Shown piece after piece: positions 36,366 to 45,908 of a stretch of 64,000 bases of DNA. The notes beneath the pieces were generated by a model. It had not been told where the DNA came from. It saw only the letters and a list, made by a program, of their open reading frames with translations, and did no database searches. Position numbers and translations under genes: made by a program. Source of the stretch: an uncultured Flaviramulus sp. (GTDB lineage: Bacteria; Bacteroidota; Bacteroidia; Flavobacteriales; Flavobacteriaceae); the NCBI GenBank assembly GCA_947501105.1, contig CANMUP010000001.1:310001-374000 (forward strand), written 5' to 3'. Numbering within the stretch: position 1 is the first letter of the stretch; each line of letters begins with the position of its first letter.

Positions 36366-36984
36366 TTAAATTTTTGTAATCATTTTCATTTCCTAAGATA
36401 CTGGAAATTTTGTTATTAAATAGCGTTGTTATTTTAGGAGAAGATTTGCTATTTATTTTTTACAAAGCTACGGTTATTATTTTTAATCGTTTTTTTTTAA
36501 TGTTAAATTAAAGTTATCCACATTATATATTATATAATTATTTTCTTTTTAAAATTTTAAAAAATAAATGATGGTTATTATAGTGTGTTAATATCTAGTA
36601 TAACTTTTTTTACTTTTATTTTGATGTTAATGAATTTGTATTCTATTAAAAGGTAATTAACAGGTTATATTTTTTTAAAAGATTCATTTTTAAGTGTTTT
36701 AAGTTTTATATAAACAGTTGTTAACAACTAAAAATTCACATTAATTACTAATAAGTATTTTAAATTTTGTGTTTATATCTGTCTATCTTTAGTCTTATAA
36801 CATCGCTAAAAAAAGTGAGTTAAATTTTAGGTTATTTCATAGATGTTTTTGATTAAAAAAATAAATGATACTTCCTAATTTTACTTTTAAAAAAGAATAA
36901 ACAGTTATTAACAAGTAATGAATATATTAATTGACAATGTTTATAATTACTACCTTTGTATTATTATAAACTAATATAAATAAA
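36366..36984. other. AT-rich gap between rnr and rpiB with a DnaA box and repeats
   Basis: No gene of credible length is seen. The stretch is very AT-rich and holds one perfect DnaA box, TTATCCACA at 36514-36522, beside a TATATTATATAATTA run; a palindrome GTTGTTAACAAC near 36718-36729; and TTATTAACA at 36905-36913, which is a degenerate box. It could be part of a replication origin or an ordinary long AT-rich promoter region. It also holds an rnr -7 element (TAGCTTTG on the minus strand, 36463-36470) and the rpiB promoter. Confidence 0.5.
36929..36958 (+). promoter_or_regulatory. Promoter of rpiB
   Basis: ATTGAC (36929-36935) and TACCTTTG (36951-36958) fit the Bacteroidetes TTG / TAnnTTTG layout, at the short end of the spacing range. 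The predicted start is about 20 bases before the rpiB ATG. Confidence 0.6.
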
Positions 36985-37419
36985 ATGACAATTTCTATAG
37001 GAAACGATCACGCTGGTACAGATTATAAATTTGCTATTAAAAAACATTTAGAAGCAAAAGGTTATACTATAAATAATTATGGTACTGATGCTAATGATAG
37101 TGTAGATTACCCAGATTTTGTACATCCTGTTGCTAAAGATGTAGTTGCAAGTAAAGTAGATTTTGGAGTTTTAATTTGCGGAAGTGCTAATGGTGTAGCT
37201 ATGACTGCTAATAAATATCAAGAAATTAGAGCTGGCCTTTGTTGGAATAAAGAAATAGTTAGCTTAATAAGACAACATAATAACGCTAATATATTATGTA
37301 TACCTGCTCGTTTTACAGCTATACATCAAGCTATAGAAATGGTTGATACTTTTTTAAATACTGAGTTTGAAGGAGGTAGACATCAAAATAGAATTGATAA
37401 AATTCCATTATCTTGTTAA
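36985..37419 (+). CDS. rpiB: Ribose-5-phosphate isomerase B
   Basis: 144 residues, normal length, cytosolic. Interconverts ribose 5-phosphate and ribulose 5-phosphate in the pentose phosphate pathway. Signatures: SIGNDHAGTDYKF (N-terminus), YPDFVHPVAKDV, and the catalytic-cysteine segment FGVLICGSANGVAMTANK (Cys about 70). The stop codon is directly followed by the ATG of the cation transporter, so the two are probably an operon with the GNAT gene. Confidence 0.95.
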   Translation: MTISIGNDHAGTDYKFAIKKHLEAKGYTINNYGTDANDSVDYPDFVHPVAKDVVASKVDFGVLICGSANGVAMTANKYQEIRAGLCWNKEIVSLIRQHNNANILCIPARFTAIHQAIEMVDTFLNTEFEGGRHQNRIDKIPLSC

Positions 37420-38337
37420 ATGGGTCATAACCATTCTCATAATCACACACATTCACAATCTGATTTAAAAGGAAGAAATCTTTTTATATCTATTCTATTA
37501 AATATCCTCATAACTGTAGCTCAAGTTATAGGAGGCTTGATTTCTGGTAGTTTAGCACTTTTAAGTGATGCTTTACATAATTTTAGCGATGTTATATCAT
37601 TAGTTGTAAGTTATATTGCCGAAAAACTTTCCAAACGAAAAGCTTCATTTCAAAAAACCTTTGGGTATAAACGAGCTGAAATATTAGCTGCATTTATAAA
37701 TGCTTCAACTTTAATTATTGTTGCTGTTTTATTAATTATAGAGGCTGTTGAGCGTTTTCAAAATCCACAAGAAATAGAATCTAATTTAGTTATTTGGTTA
37801 TCATTAATAGCTATTTTAGGAAATGGCTTTAGTGTACTTTTATTAAAAAAAGACTCTGAAGCTAATATGAATATGAAAAGTGCTTACCTTCATTTATTAA
37901 CCGATATGATGGCAAGTGTTGCAGTATTAATAGGAGGTATATTAATGAAATTTTATCAGCTATATTGGGTTGATAGTGTGTTAACTTTTGTGATTGCAGT
38001 TTATTTAATTTGGATGGGTTTCGATTTATTAAAAGACTCAACCAAAGTGTTGATGTTATTTACTCCAGATTCAACTCCTATAAATAAAATAGTAGATGAA
38101 ATTAATAAATTTGAAAGTATAAAAAATGTGCATCATGTACATATTTGGCAATTGAATGAAGAGGAAATACATTTAGAGGCTCATATTGATTTTAATGAAG
38201 ATATTACCTTATCTCAATTTGATATTATTTTACATAAAATTGAAAACTTAGTGTTGCATAAATACGATATTAATCATGTTAATATTCAACCAGAATTTGG
38301 TAAAGACGATGCTAAAGATGTTATTGTTCAAGATTAA
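37420..38337 (+). CDS. Cation diffusion facilitator (CzcD/ZitB-type) transporter
   Basis: 305 residues. A His-rich N-terminus (MGHNHSHNHTHSQ), six membrane helices, and the metal-site motifs SDALHNFSD (second helix) and HLLTDMMAS (fifth helix), then a cytosolic C-terminal domain (about 215-300). CDF proteins export Zn2+ or related ions by proton exchange; the HxxxD pattern in both sites suggests zinc or cobalt. It starts immediately after rpiB and is followed 3 bases later by the GNAT gene. Confidence 0.93.
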   Translation: MGHNHSHNHTHSQSDLKGRNLFISILLNILITVAQVIGGLISGSLALLSDALHNFSDVISLVVSYIAEKLSKRKASFQKTFGYKRAEILAAFINASTLIIVAVLLIIEAVERFQNPQEIESNLVIWLSLIAILGNGFSVLLLKKDSEANMNMKSAYLHLLTDMMASVAVLIGGILMKFYQLYWVDSVLTFVIAVYLIWMGFDLLKDSTKVLMLFTPDSTPINKIVDEINKFESIKNVHHVHIWQLNEEEIHLEAHIDFNEDITLSQFDIILHKIENLVLHKYDINHVNIQPEFGKDDAKDVIVQD

Positions 38338-38340
38338 ATT

Positions 38341-38784
38341 ATGTTAGAAATTAAAGTAAAAACATTCCAACAATTAACCATTCAGGAATTGTACGGTCTA
38401 TTACAATTACGAAGTGATGTTTTTGTAGTTGAGCAAGATTGTGTATATCAAGATCTTGATGGTAAAGATCAAAAAGCATTGCATGTTTTAGGTTTTAAAA
38501 ATGGTAAAATAGTAGCATACACGCGTATTTTTAAACCAGGTGATTATTTTAATAATGCCAGTATTGGTAGAGTAGTGGTTGCTAAAAATGAGCGCCAATA
38601 CAAATATGGTTATGATATTATGAAAGCTTCAGCTGATGCTATAAAAAATCATTTTAACGAAACAAAAATTAAAATTTCTGCTCAAGTTTATTTAAATAAA
38701 TTTTACAACAACTTAGGTTTTAAAACTATTGGTGATGAGTATCTTGAAGACGATATTCCACATATCGCCATGATAAAAGAATAG
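38341..38784 (+). CDS. GNAT-family acetyltransferase, ElaA-like
   Basis: 147 residues. QQLTIQELYGLLQLRSDVFVVEQDCVYQDLDGKD at the start and ARIFKPGDY / GRVVVAKNERQYKYG in the middle match the ElaA-type GNAT family. The acetyl-CoA loop (RVVVAKNERQYKYGYDIM, about 79-96) is present. Substrate unknown. Its stop codon abuts the stop of the minus-strand LRR gene, with no spacer for a terminator. Confidence 0.9.
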   Translation: MLEIKVKTFQQLTIQELYGLLQLRSDVFVVEQDCVYQDLDGKDQKALHVLGFKNGKIVAYTRIFKPGDYFNNASIGRVVVAKNERQYKYGYDIMKASADAIKNHFNETKIKISAQVYLNKFYNNLGFKTIGDEYLEDDIPHIAMIKE

Positions 38785-40254
38785 TTATCGTTTTAAAGCA
38801 AAATACCCTTTTAATACATCTTTATTGTTTAAAATAATTTTATACCAATAGCTACCATCAGGTAAAGGCCTACCATTGTAAACACCATCCCAACCTTGAG
38901 AATTTGGAAGTAAAAATTTTAATAACTTCCCGTGTCTGTTAAAAATAGAAATATTATTAACGCTATTATTATTATCTGTAACTTTCCAATAATCGTGACT
39001 ACCATCATTATTTGGCGTAAAATATTTTGGAATAAAATAATCTTCATTAGAAATGGTTACATTAAAACTGGTTTGGTTACTGTCACAGATTGTCTCATTA
39101 TAGATATAAATAGTTTGTGATGTATTTATAATGTCTCCAGTTTGCAAAGGTGTACCACTTCCATTAGATTGGGTAAAATAGTTTCCGTTAGAAAGTAGAG
39201 GAAGTGTGTAAGAAGTTCCTATAAAATCATCTAAACTATCAACAGGTACAAAATTATTACAATCAGAAGGGTTTTCAACATAGTTTGAAAAAGAAACAGG
39301 TTTCCAGTTTGGATTATTTCTTGAGGCATCATCCACTATTACACAATTTAAGTTAGGATTGAATTCAAAATCCATAATAGTAGCATTTTCATTAGTACCG
39401 TTTTTAATATTTAATCTACAGAGATTGTTATTACTACAATCTAAGTTTACTAGAGATGTGTTTTTAGACATATCTAATTGAGTAATTTGGTTAAACTCAC
39501 AGCTTAAATCACTTAACAATGTATTTTGAGTAACATCTAAACTTGATAATTGATTATTAAAACATAATAAAACACGTAAATTAGAATTTAAAGTAACATC
39601 TAAACTTGATAATTGATTTATACCACAATCTAAAAAAGCTAAATTAGTATTTTGAGTAACATTAATATTTGTTAACAGATTTCCTCTAATAATTAAAGTA
39701 TTCAAAGTTTTATTTTGAGTAACATCAATATTTGGTATTTGATTGTTTTCACACACCAAAACATTTAGATTTGAGTTTTGCGAAGTATCTAAACTGGTTA
39801 TCAAGTTATTTCCACACGTTAATGATATTAAACTAAGATTGTTATTTACATTAATATCAGTTAATTGATTAAAATCGCACCACAATATTTTTAAAGCTAT
39901 AAGCGTAGAAACATTTAAGCTTGTTAAAAAGTTGTTATTGCAATATAATTCTGTAATATTTAAATTAGATGACACATCTAAACCAGAAAGGTTATTATTA
40001 GAACAATCTAAGATTGATAATACATTAAAATCTTGAATTCCAGTTAAATCTGAAATATTCTTTGAGGCTACATCTAAATTTGTAACAGTATTAATATTTG
40101 CCGTGGGCACAAAATCATCTAAAACACCAGAGTCGTAACCTAAATCAATTAAAGCTTGTTCAAAATTATCATCAGGAATAAAGGTGTTTTGAGAAACACA
40201 AAGTATACTTGTTAAAAATAAGCATAAAGTAAATAAGCTAATTTTATTAACCAT
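38785..40254 (-). CDS. Secreted leucine-rich-repeat protein with type B T9SS sorting domain
   Basis: 489 residues: signal peptide (to about 21), a run of about 13 LRRs of roughly 20 residues (pattern LDVTxNTxLxxLxCxxNQLxS; about 55-300), a linker, and a C-terminal gliding-motility-associated/CHU_C-type domain (about 400-489: YFTPNNDGSHDYWKVTD ... YWYKIILNNKDVLKGYFALKR), which is the type B sorting signal of the type IX secretion system. It is exported to the surface or medium; the LRRs would bind protein or polysaccharide ligands. OmpA-like and S41 genes follow downstream in the same direction. Confidence 0.9.
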   Translation of the reverse strand: MVNKISLFTLCLFLTSILCVSQNTFIPDDNFEQALIDLGYDSGVLDDFVPTANINTVTNLDVASKNISDLTGIQDFNVLSILDCSNNNLSGLDVSSNLNITELYCNNNFLTSLNVSTLIALKILWCDFNQLTDINVNNNLSLISLTCGNNLITSLDTSQNSNLNVLVCENNQIPNIDVTQNKTLNTLIIRGNLLTNINVTQNTNLAFLDCGINQLSSLDVTLNSNLRVLLCFNNQLSSLDVTQNTLLSDLSCEFNQITQLDMSKNTSLVNLDCSNNNLCRLNIKNGTNENATIMDFEFNPNLNCVIVDDASRNNPNWKPVSFSNYVENPSDCNNFVPVDSLDDFIGTSYTLPLLSNGNYFTQSNGSGTPLQTGDIINTSQTIYIYNETICDSNQTSFNVTISNEDYFIPKYFTPNNDGSHDYWKVTDNNNSVNNISIFNRHGKLLKFLLPNSQGWDGVYNGRPLPDGSYWYKIILNNKDVLKGYFALKR

Positions 40255-40260
40255 AAATTA

Positions 40261-41112
40261 TTAATTCTCATTACCTACATAAGTAATTAAAATTTCTACA
40301 CGTCTATCAAATTTTGGATCGCCACCAAGAGGAAATTTTCTACGCATTCCCATATAGCGCATACGTTTTTTGCTTACGCCTTTCTTTACAAAATAGTTGT
40401 ATACATATTTTGCTCTAGCTTCAGATAAATTACGTTTTTTTGTTTTTCTATTAACGGCATCTCTAGTATATTGTGTACAGCAAACATGACCTTGAATGGT
40501 GAAATAAATATCATCACGCTCAACTAAAGATTTTGCTATTGCTTGAAGTGTTTTTTTAGAATCTGGAGTTACTGTGGCATACCCAGTTTTAAATAATATG
40601 TTTTCAAAAATGATTTTATCACCAACCTTAAGCTTTCCTTTTATTTGTTCAGGAACATCTTTCTTTTTAACGGTTTCAATAACTGGTTTTTCTACAACAA
40701 CTACAGGTTTTGGCTTTACAATAATTTCAACTTTACGGTTTAAGCCTCTAATTTTTAATAGGTTTTTTTCGTTAACTATTTTTAGTAAAATTTCGCCTTT
40801 TCCGTCAACATTTGTAATTAAGGATTCGCTTATTTCATTATTAGAAAAAACAGCTTTTATAGCATCAGCACGTTGTTGAGATAACTTTAAGTTGTAATCA
40901 TCGGCTCCAATGTCGTCACAAAAACCAAAAATGGAAATAGATTCAATATTAACATCTGTTAATGTAGAAATAAAGAGTAATAATCTGTTTTCTTCAGTTG
41001 GAGGCACATCGTATTTATCTGTATCAAAATAAACATCATGCGTGAGTTTGCTTTGAGAAGAAGCAATATTAAAGCAAAATACAATTAGTATAAATCTAAA
41101 TAATTTAGTCAT
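40261..41112 (-). CDS. OmpA-family protein with two tandem OmpA domains
   Basis: 283 residues, signal peptide (to about 19). Two OmpA-like peptidoglycan-binding folds can be seen: one from about 25 to 130 (VYFDTDKYDVPP ... QQRADAIKAVF ... LNRKVEIIV) and one from about 165 to 278 (FENILFKTGYATVTPDSKK ... RAKYVYNYFVKKGV ... FDRRVEILI). A Lys/Val/Pro linker lies between. Single-domain OmpA proteins are usual; a double copy is less common. It lies 6 bases upstream of the start of the LRR gene, on the same strand, so it is in one operon with it. Confidence 0.88.
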   Translation of the reverse strand: MTKLFRFILIVFCFNIASSQSKLTHDVYFDTDKYDVPPTEENRLLLFISTLTDVNIESISIFGFCDDIGADDYNLKLSQQRADAIKAVFSNNEISESLITNVDGKGEILLKIVNEKNLLKIRGLNRKVEIIVKPKPVVVVEKPVIETVKKKDVPEQIKGKLKVGDKIIFENILFKTGYATVTPDSKKTLQAIAKSLVERDDIYFTIQGHVCCTQYTRDAVNRKTKKRNLSEARAKYVYNYFVKKGVSKKRMRYMGMRRKFPLGGDPKFDRRVEILITYVGNEN

Positions 41113-41175
41113 TACTGGGGAATAGAATATAGCTATAAAGATACTCTTTTTAATTTTTTAACAGATTAATTGACT

Positions 41176-42810
41176 TTATCTCAAGTAATTTTGATAGGTA
41201 GAAGGGTTGCTTAGTATTTCAGTAGCTTTCTTTATTTTAGGATCGTTTATCTTATAATAATCATATAAACCTTCCCTATAAACATATCGTTTTACTATTT
41301 CTTCAGTTAAAAGCTCGAGCAAATAATCTTTATTTTCATCAATAGCTTTTGTTTTTGAAGCGCTTAAGTTAGAAATTAATGTGTTATAATCATTTTCAAT
41401 ATCATCATTTAAATCTTCTTTTGTTGCAGCTTCAAATGCTTTATAAAGTGCTTTTTCTGTTTCTGTTATAAAAGAAAAATTATTTGCTTTTAAGTAGTTT
41501 TTAAAGTTTGAAAAATTTGAAGTAGACAGGTTAAAGCTATTAATATCAGCAATCTGATTATTATAATAAAAATGAGTAGCAAAATCAAAGATTAGGTTAT
41601 CGTTTGCTATAGCATTAATAATCGCAGAGTTTTTTGAAACCCCTAAGTTTTCATCAGGAAAAACACCCCCACCATCAAAAACTTTACGGCCATTTTTAGT
41701 TTTATATTCATTATAATTCTCTTGTTTTACCCTAACAGCCTCACCTTTTTCATTTCTATTCCAATAATCTAAAGACTGAATACATCTGCCAGAAGGCGTA
41801 TAATACCTAGAAATAGTTATTTTAACCTGTGTGCCATAAGTTAGTAACTTAGGGCGTTGAACTAAACCTTTACCAAAGCTTCTAGAACCAACTATAACAG
41901 CACGATCTAAATCTTGTAATGAGCCAGAAACAATTTCGCTAGCTGATGCGCTACCCCCATCAATTAAAACAACCAACGGAATTTCAGTATCTATAGGGTC
42001 TTTTTGTGTGTAATATGTTCTGTTATATTTTTTAACTTTAGATTTTGTGGTAACAACCAATTGTCCTTTTTTAACAAATAAATTTACAATTTTAATAGCC
42101 TCGTTAAGTAACCCACCTGGATTTCCGCGTAGGTCTAAAATAATACGCTTTGCACCTTGTGCTTTTAAATCTCTAAGCGCATAATTTGTTTGAGATGCTG
42201 CTTTATTGTTAAACTGAGACAAAACAATATAACCAGTATTATCATTAACCATTGAAAAATGAGGGACAGCATTAATTTCAACTTCAGCTCTATTTATGGT
42301 AGTAGTTTTTGTTTCATTTTGACGCTTATAAGTCACCTCAACAGAAGTTCCTGGAGCTCCTTTTAGCAAATTACCAGCATCATCTTTATAGCCTTCAACA
42401 CTTGTACTGCCAACTTTAATAATTTCGTCACCTGCTTTTAAACCAGCTTTATCGGCTGGATAATCTTTATAGGGTTCGACAATAACCAGTTTATCTTTTA
42501 GCGTTCTAACCTTAGCCCCAATACCTATATAATCTCCAGTATTATTAATTCTTGCAGCTTCAACATCCTGCTCGTTTAAAAAGTTAGTGTAAGGATCTAA
42601 GTCTGCTAACATGCTTTTTATAGCAGTATCCATTAAATCCCCCGGATTGGTTTCGTCAACATAATTCATGTTGAGCTCTTTAAACAAGGTTGTAAAGATT
42701 TCTATTTGTTTTGCGATTTCAAAAAAATCGTTTTTAAAAGCAGAGCCAGTAAAAACTATAGTAAGCGCTAAAACAGGAATTATTATTTTCTTTTTTAGTA
42801 ATTGTTTCAT
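41176..42810 (-). CDS. S41-family C-terminal-processing peptidase
   Basis: 544 residues: a signal anchor (about 10-28), a PDZ domain (about 90-170, GIGAKVRTLKDKLVIVEPYKDYPA), and the S41 catalytic domain with GGSASASEIVSGSL (Ser about 288) and RSFGKGLVQ (Lys about 315), the Ser-Lys dyad of CtpA/Tsp proteases. It cleaves C-terminal ends of periplasmic proteins. A C-terminal DUF3340-like helical extension (about 395-544) is present. It lies 12 bases downstream of rnpA. Confidence 0.92.
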   Translation of the reverse strand: MKQLLKKKIIIPVLALTIVFTGSAFKNDFFEIAKQIEIFTTLFKELNMNYVDETNPGDLMDTAIKSMLADLDPYTNFLNEQDVEAARINNTGDYIGIGAKVRTLKDKLVIVEPYKDYPADKAGLKAGDEIIKVGSTSVEGYKDDAGNLLKGAPGTSVEVTYKRQNETKTTTINRAEVEINAVPHFSMVNDNTGYIVLSQFNNKAASQTNYALRDLKAQGAKRIILDLRGNPGGLLNEAIKIVNLFVKKGQLVVTTKSKVKKYNRTYYTQKDPIDTEIPLVVLIDGGSASASEIVSGSLQDLDRAVIVGSRSFGKGLVQRPKLLTYGTQVKITISRYYTPSGRCIQSLDYWNRNEKGEAVRVKQENYNEYKTKNGRKVFDGGGVFPDENLGVSKNSAIINAIANDNLIFDFATHFYYNNQIADINSFNLSTSNFSNFKNYLKANNFSFITETEKALYKAFEAATKEDLNDDIENDYNTLISNLSASKTKAIDENKDYLLELLTEEIVKRYVYREGLYDYYKINDPKIKKATEILSNPSTYQNYLR

Positions 42811-42822
42811 TAAGAATATTTT

Positions 42823-43197
42823 TTATTCAGAAACCTTATCTAAAAACTTTTCAAATAAGTGTTTCATTTTGGTTTCAACTTGGGATAATGTGGGTTTTTC
42901 TTTGCCAATGTACAAAATCATAAACGCATATTGTGTTGTAATGTTGTTAAAATAATCAGCTTTATTTAGCCTATAAGCTTCTCTTAACAAGCGCTTTATA
43001 CGGTTTCTATCTACAGCGGTTTTAAAGTTGCGTTTACTAACCGAAACTCCGGTTTTAGCAATAATATGATCATCAAAATGTGTTTGTAGATAAACCAAAC
43101 GTAATGGGAAAGCAGAAACCGATTGCCCTTCTGTAAACAGTTGGTCTATTAGTTTTTTACTTTTAAGTTTTTCTTTATTAGAGTAGGTAAATTTCAA
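42823..43197 (-). CDS. rnpA: Ribonuclease P protein component
   Basis: The RNase P protein core is clear: SKKLIDQLFTEGQSVSAFPLRLVYL, TGVSVSKRNFKTAVDRNRIKRLLREAYRLNK. It helps the RNase P RNA to mature tRNA 5' ends. No ATG gives the standard N-terminus; TTG at 43195-43197 (then KFTYSNKEKLKS) gives 124 residues in line with the family, while ATG at 43243-43245 would add 16 hydrophobic residues. I chose the TTG. The longest frame to 43296 would overlap the divergent membrane-protein gene. rpmH is not adjacent. Confidence 0.85.
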   Translation of the reverse strand: MKFTYSNKEKLKSKKLIDQLFTEGQSVSAFPLRLVYLQTHFDDHIIAKTGVSVSKRNFKTAVDRNRIKRLLREAYRLNKADYFNNITTQYAFMILYIGKEKPTLSQVETKMKHLFEKFLDKVSE

Positions 43198-43281
43198 TAA
43201 AATTTTTTTAAAAATCAAAGGTAGTAAATTAAGAAACTGTAACATATTAAAGGTTTTGTTCTCTATAAAAAAACTAAAACA

Positions 43282-43911
43282 ATGAAAACACTCCATCGAA
43301 TAGGGTTATTATCAACACCTTTAACTTTTATATTTGCAGGAATTGGTATGCTTTGGCTACTTAGAATAGATAATGCAGCAGGTAGTTTTTTTGATAAATT
43401 AATAAGTAATAGAAATGATTGGTTAGGAGCTCATGTTATTTTATTACTAAGCACAATATTTTTAGTACCAACAGCTATTAGTATTAGGCTTGCTTTAGAA
43501 CATAGGGTTGTTGGCGCTATAGCCACTTGCATGGTTGTTTTAATTGCTTTTACAAGCGTTTTATTAGCGGGACAGTATGCAATTGATTTTGTTATGCCTT
43601 TACTTGTTGATGTTGGTGGAGAAGCATTAAAAGTGCATGGGTTTCTATTTAACACCCCTATAATTGATACATTGTTTTATAAGCTACCCAACTTAGTTTT
43701 TTTAGCTCTGTTTCTATTAACATGTACATTGTTTTGGAGCAACAAAGTGCCCCGTAAAATTGCTGTTATTTTATTTATAAATTGGTTGATGGTATTAATA
43801 GGAAACTTAATACATCCAACTTTTCAACGAATCGCTATTGTAGCACTTGCCTTTTCTTTTATGCCTTTTGTATGGTGTTGTTGGAAAAATGATAGCATTA
43901 ATAAAGCGTAG
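43282..43911 (+). CDS. Hypothetical six-helix membrane protein
   Basis: 209 residues with about six hydrophobic segments (about 8-27, 47-67, 75-98, 133-152, 160-178, 183-200) and no motif I recognise. Short loops and few charges suggest an inner-membrane protein. It is divergent from rnpA; no terminator is obvious. No function can be proposed. Confidence 0.65.
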   Translation: MKTLHRIGLLSTPLTFIFAGIGMLWLLRIDNAAGSFFDKLISNRNDWLGAHVILLLSTIFLVPTAISIRLALEHRVVGAIATCMVVLIAFTSVLLAGQYAIDFVMPLLVDVGGEALKVHGFLFNTPIIDTLFYKLPNLVFLALFLLTCTLFWSNKVPRKIAVILFINWLMVLIGNLIHPTFQRIAIVALAFSFMPFVWCCWKNDSINKA

Positions 43912-44051
43912 TTTCATCTTGACTACTTAACAAAAAACAATAGTTTTTTTATAACATGCTATTCAATAATTTTCTACATGATAAAAATCATTCTTTATTA
44001 CCATAAGACATAGTAATTTAACTCTTTTAAATTCTGTTAAAAACACGGGAA

Positions 44052-45908
44052 ATGGGAGATTTAAACGTTACAAAACTGAACAGCAAAAAGGATAAAGCAC
44101 ATTATATTCATCATTTAATAAACGATATTGAAGCGTTGCAGATGATGATAGATAAGGGTATGATTGAAGAAAGCCCTATTCGTATTGGAGCAGAACAAGA
44201 GTTTTGTTTGGTAAACGAAAACTTTTTACCAGCGAATAATGCTTTAGATATTTTAAAAACACTTAATGACGACCACTTTACTACCGAAATAGGACATTAT
44301 AACCTAGAAGCGAACTTAGACCCAGTTGAACTTAAAGGCGACTGTTTTTCAAAATTACATCAGCAATTAAATGCGTTATTAAAAAAAGCTAAAGCTGTTG
44401 CAGAAAAAAAGGATACTAAAATTGTGCTAACAGGTATTTTACCATCTTTTACATTAGATAGTATTACCGAAGATAAAATGACACCAATAAAGCGGTATTC
44501 GGTTTTAAATGATGCGGTAAAAGAAACACGAAAGCAAGATTTTAATATTCATATTAAGGGCACAGACGAACTAAATTTATTACATGATTCAATTATGTTA
44601 GAAGGCTGCAACACTAGCTTTCAAACACATTTACAAGTAAACCCAAATACTTTTATAGATACCTATAATTGGGCTCAAGCCATATCAGGACCTATTTTAA
44701 GTATGTGTACCAACTCTCCAGTATTATTTGGAAAAGAGCTTTGGAGCGAAACCAGAATTGCATTGTTCACACAAAGTGTCGATACGCGGGCAAACTCTTT
44801 TTTATTAAACGAAAAACAATCTCGTGTAAGTTTTGGCAATAGTTGGCAAACAGGCAATATAACTGATATTTTTAAAGATAACATTTCGCGTTTTAGAAGC
44901 TTTATTACTACCCATTTTATGCGTGATAGTGTAGAAATGGTGGAAAACGGTGAGGTTCCTAAATTAAGCGCACTACGACTACATAATGGAACTGTTTACC
45001 CATGGAATCGTGTCTGCTATGGTACATTAAATAGTAAACCACATTTACGTATTGAAAACCGCTATATTCCCTCAGGACCGACTCCAAGAGACGAAATAGC
45101 TAATATGGTATTTTGGGTTGGAGTAATGCTAGGGCAAACAAAACAATATAAAAACATACATGAAAAATGGGATTTTAAAGATGTGAAATCTAACTTTTTT
45201 AATGCGGCACGATATGGTATGGCTGCACAATTTTATTGGAATGGTAAATACGTTTCTAGCTTCGATTTAATAAGTAACGTGCTGCTACCAATGGCGTATA
45301 AAGGACTTTATAGCATGGGAGTTTCTCCAAAAGATGCTGAGTATTATTTAAAAATTATTGAAAACAGAATAGCTTCTCACAATGGTTCTGAATGGATCGC
45401 AAGAAGCTATCGGTATTTAACAAAAACTCACAAGCGTTATGAATCTATGCAGTTGCTAACCTCTAAAATATATGAAAAACAAGAACTTGGTTATCCTGTT
45501 TCAACATGGAGAATACTTAGAGGTGATACGGTTGATGTTGTTAAAAAAGACAATAGAGTTGTAAAGCATATTATGAGTACTGATATTTTTTCGGTTGATA
45601 AAAATGATAGTGTAGAGCTGGTGCTTCATATCATGAAGTGGAAAAACATTCATCATATGCCAGTAATTAATAGGAAAAGAGAAATGATAGGGCTTATTTC
45701 TTGGCATGATGTTAAAACCTATATAGGTAATATTCAAGAACAAAACGATTCAGTAAAGAAAATAATGAAAACAAATATTATTACTGTTTCTGAAACCGAT
45801 TCTATTGATGAAGCCAAAAACCTTATGAACACACACACAATAAGCTGTTTACCAGTTATTAAATATGGAAAATTAATTGGCTTAATTACTCTAAACGATT
45901 TTGATTAA
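44052..45908 (+). CDS. GCS2-family carboxylate-amine ligase fused to a CBS domain pair
   Basis: 618 residues. The N-terminal part (about 40-430) is a glutamate-cysteine ligase family 2 fold (YbdK-type): GAEQEFCLV (about 45-53), NHPLEANLDPVEL-like ENHYNLEANLDPVE motif near 95-107, and the RIENRYIPSGPTPRDEIANM segment. The C-terminal 115 residues are two CBS repeats (VKHIMSTDIFSV..., VKKIMKTNIITV...), which bind adenosyl ligands and could regulate the ligase by energy state. Such a fusion is less common than stand-alone ligases. The next gene overlaps it by one base, implying a joint product pathway. The bond made is unknown. Confidence 0.85.
   Translation: MGDLNVTKLNSKKDKAHYIHHLINDIEALQMMIDKGMIEESPIRIGAEQEFCLVNENFLPANNALDILKTLNDDHFTTEIGHYNLEANLDPVELKGDCFSKLHQQLNALLKKAKAVAEKKDTKIVLTGILPSFTLDSITEDKMTPIKRYSVLNDAVKETRKQDFNIHIKGTDELNLLHDSIMLEGCNTSFQTHLQVNPNTFIDTYNWAQAISGPILSMCTNSPVLFGKELWSETRIALFTQSVDTRANSFLLNEKQSRVSFGNSWQTGNITDIFKDNISRFRSFITTHFMRDSVEMVENGEVPKLSALRLHNGTVYPWNRVCYGTLNSKPHLRIENRYIPSGPTPRDEIANMVFWVGVMLGQTKQYKNIHEKWDFKDVKSNFFNAARYGMAAQFYWNGKYVSSFDLISNVLLPMAYKGLYSMGVSPKDAEYYLKIIENRIASHNGSEWIARSYRYLTKTHKRYESMQLLTSKIYEKQELGYPVSTWRILRGDTVDVVKKDNRVVKHIMSTDIFSVDKNDSVELVLHIMKWKNIHHMPVINRKREMIGLISWHDVKTYIGNIQEQNDSVKKIMKTNIITVSETDSIDEAKNLMNTHTISCLPVIKYGKLIGLITLNDFD

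Noticed and set aside
39400-40100. Repeated DNA of about 60 bases in the LRR gene, looking like a repeat array
   Set aside because: The repeats are coding, in frame and diverged, with no constant spacer; they encode leucine-rich repeats. It is not a CRISPR array.
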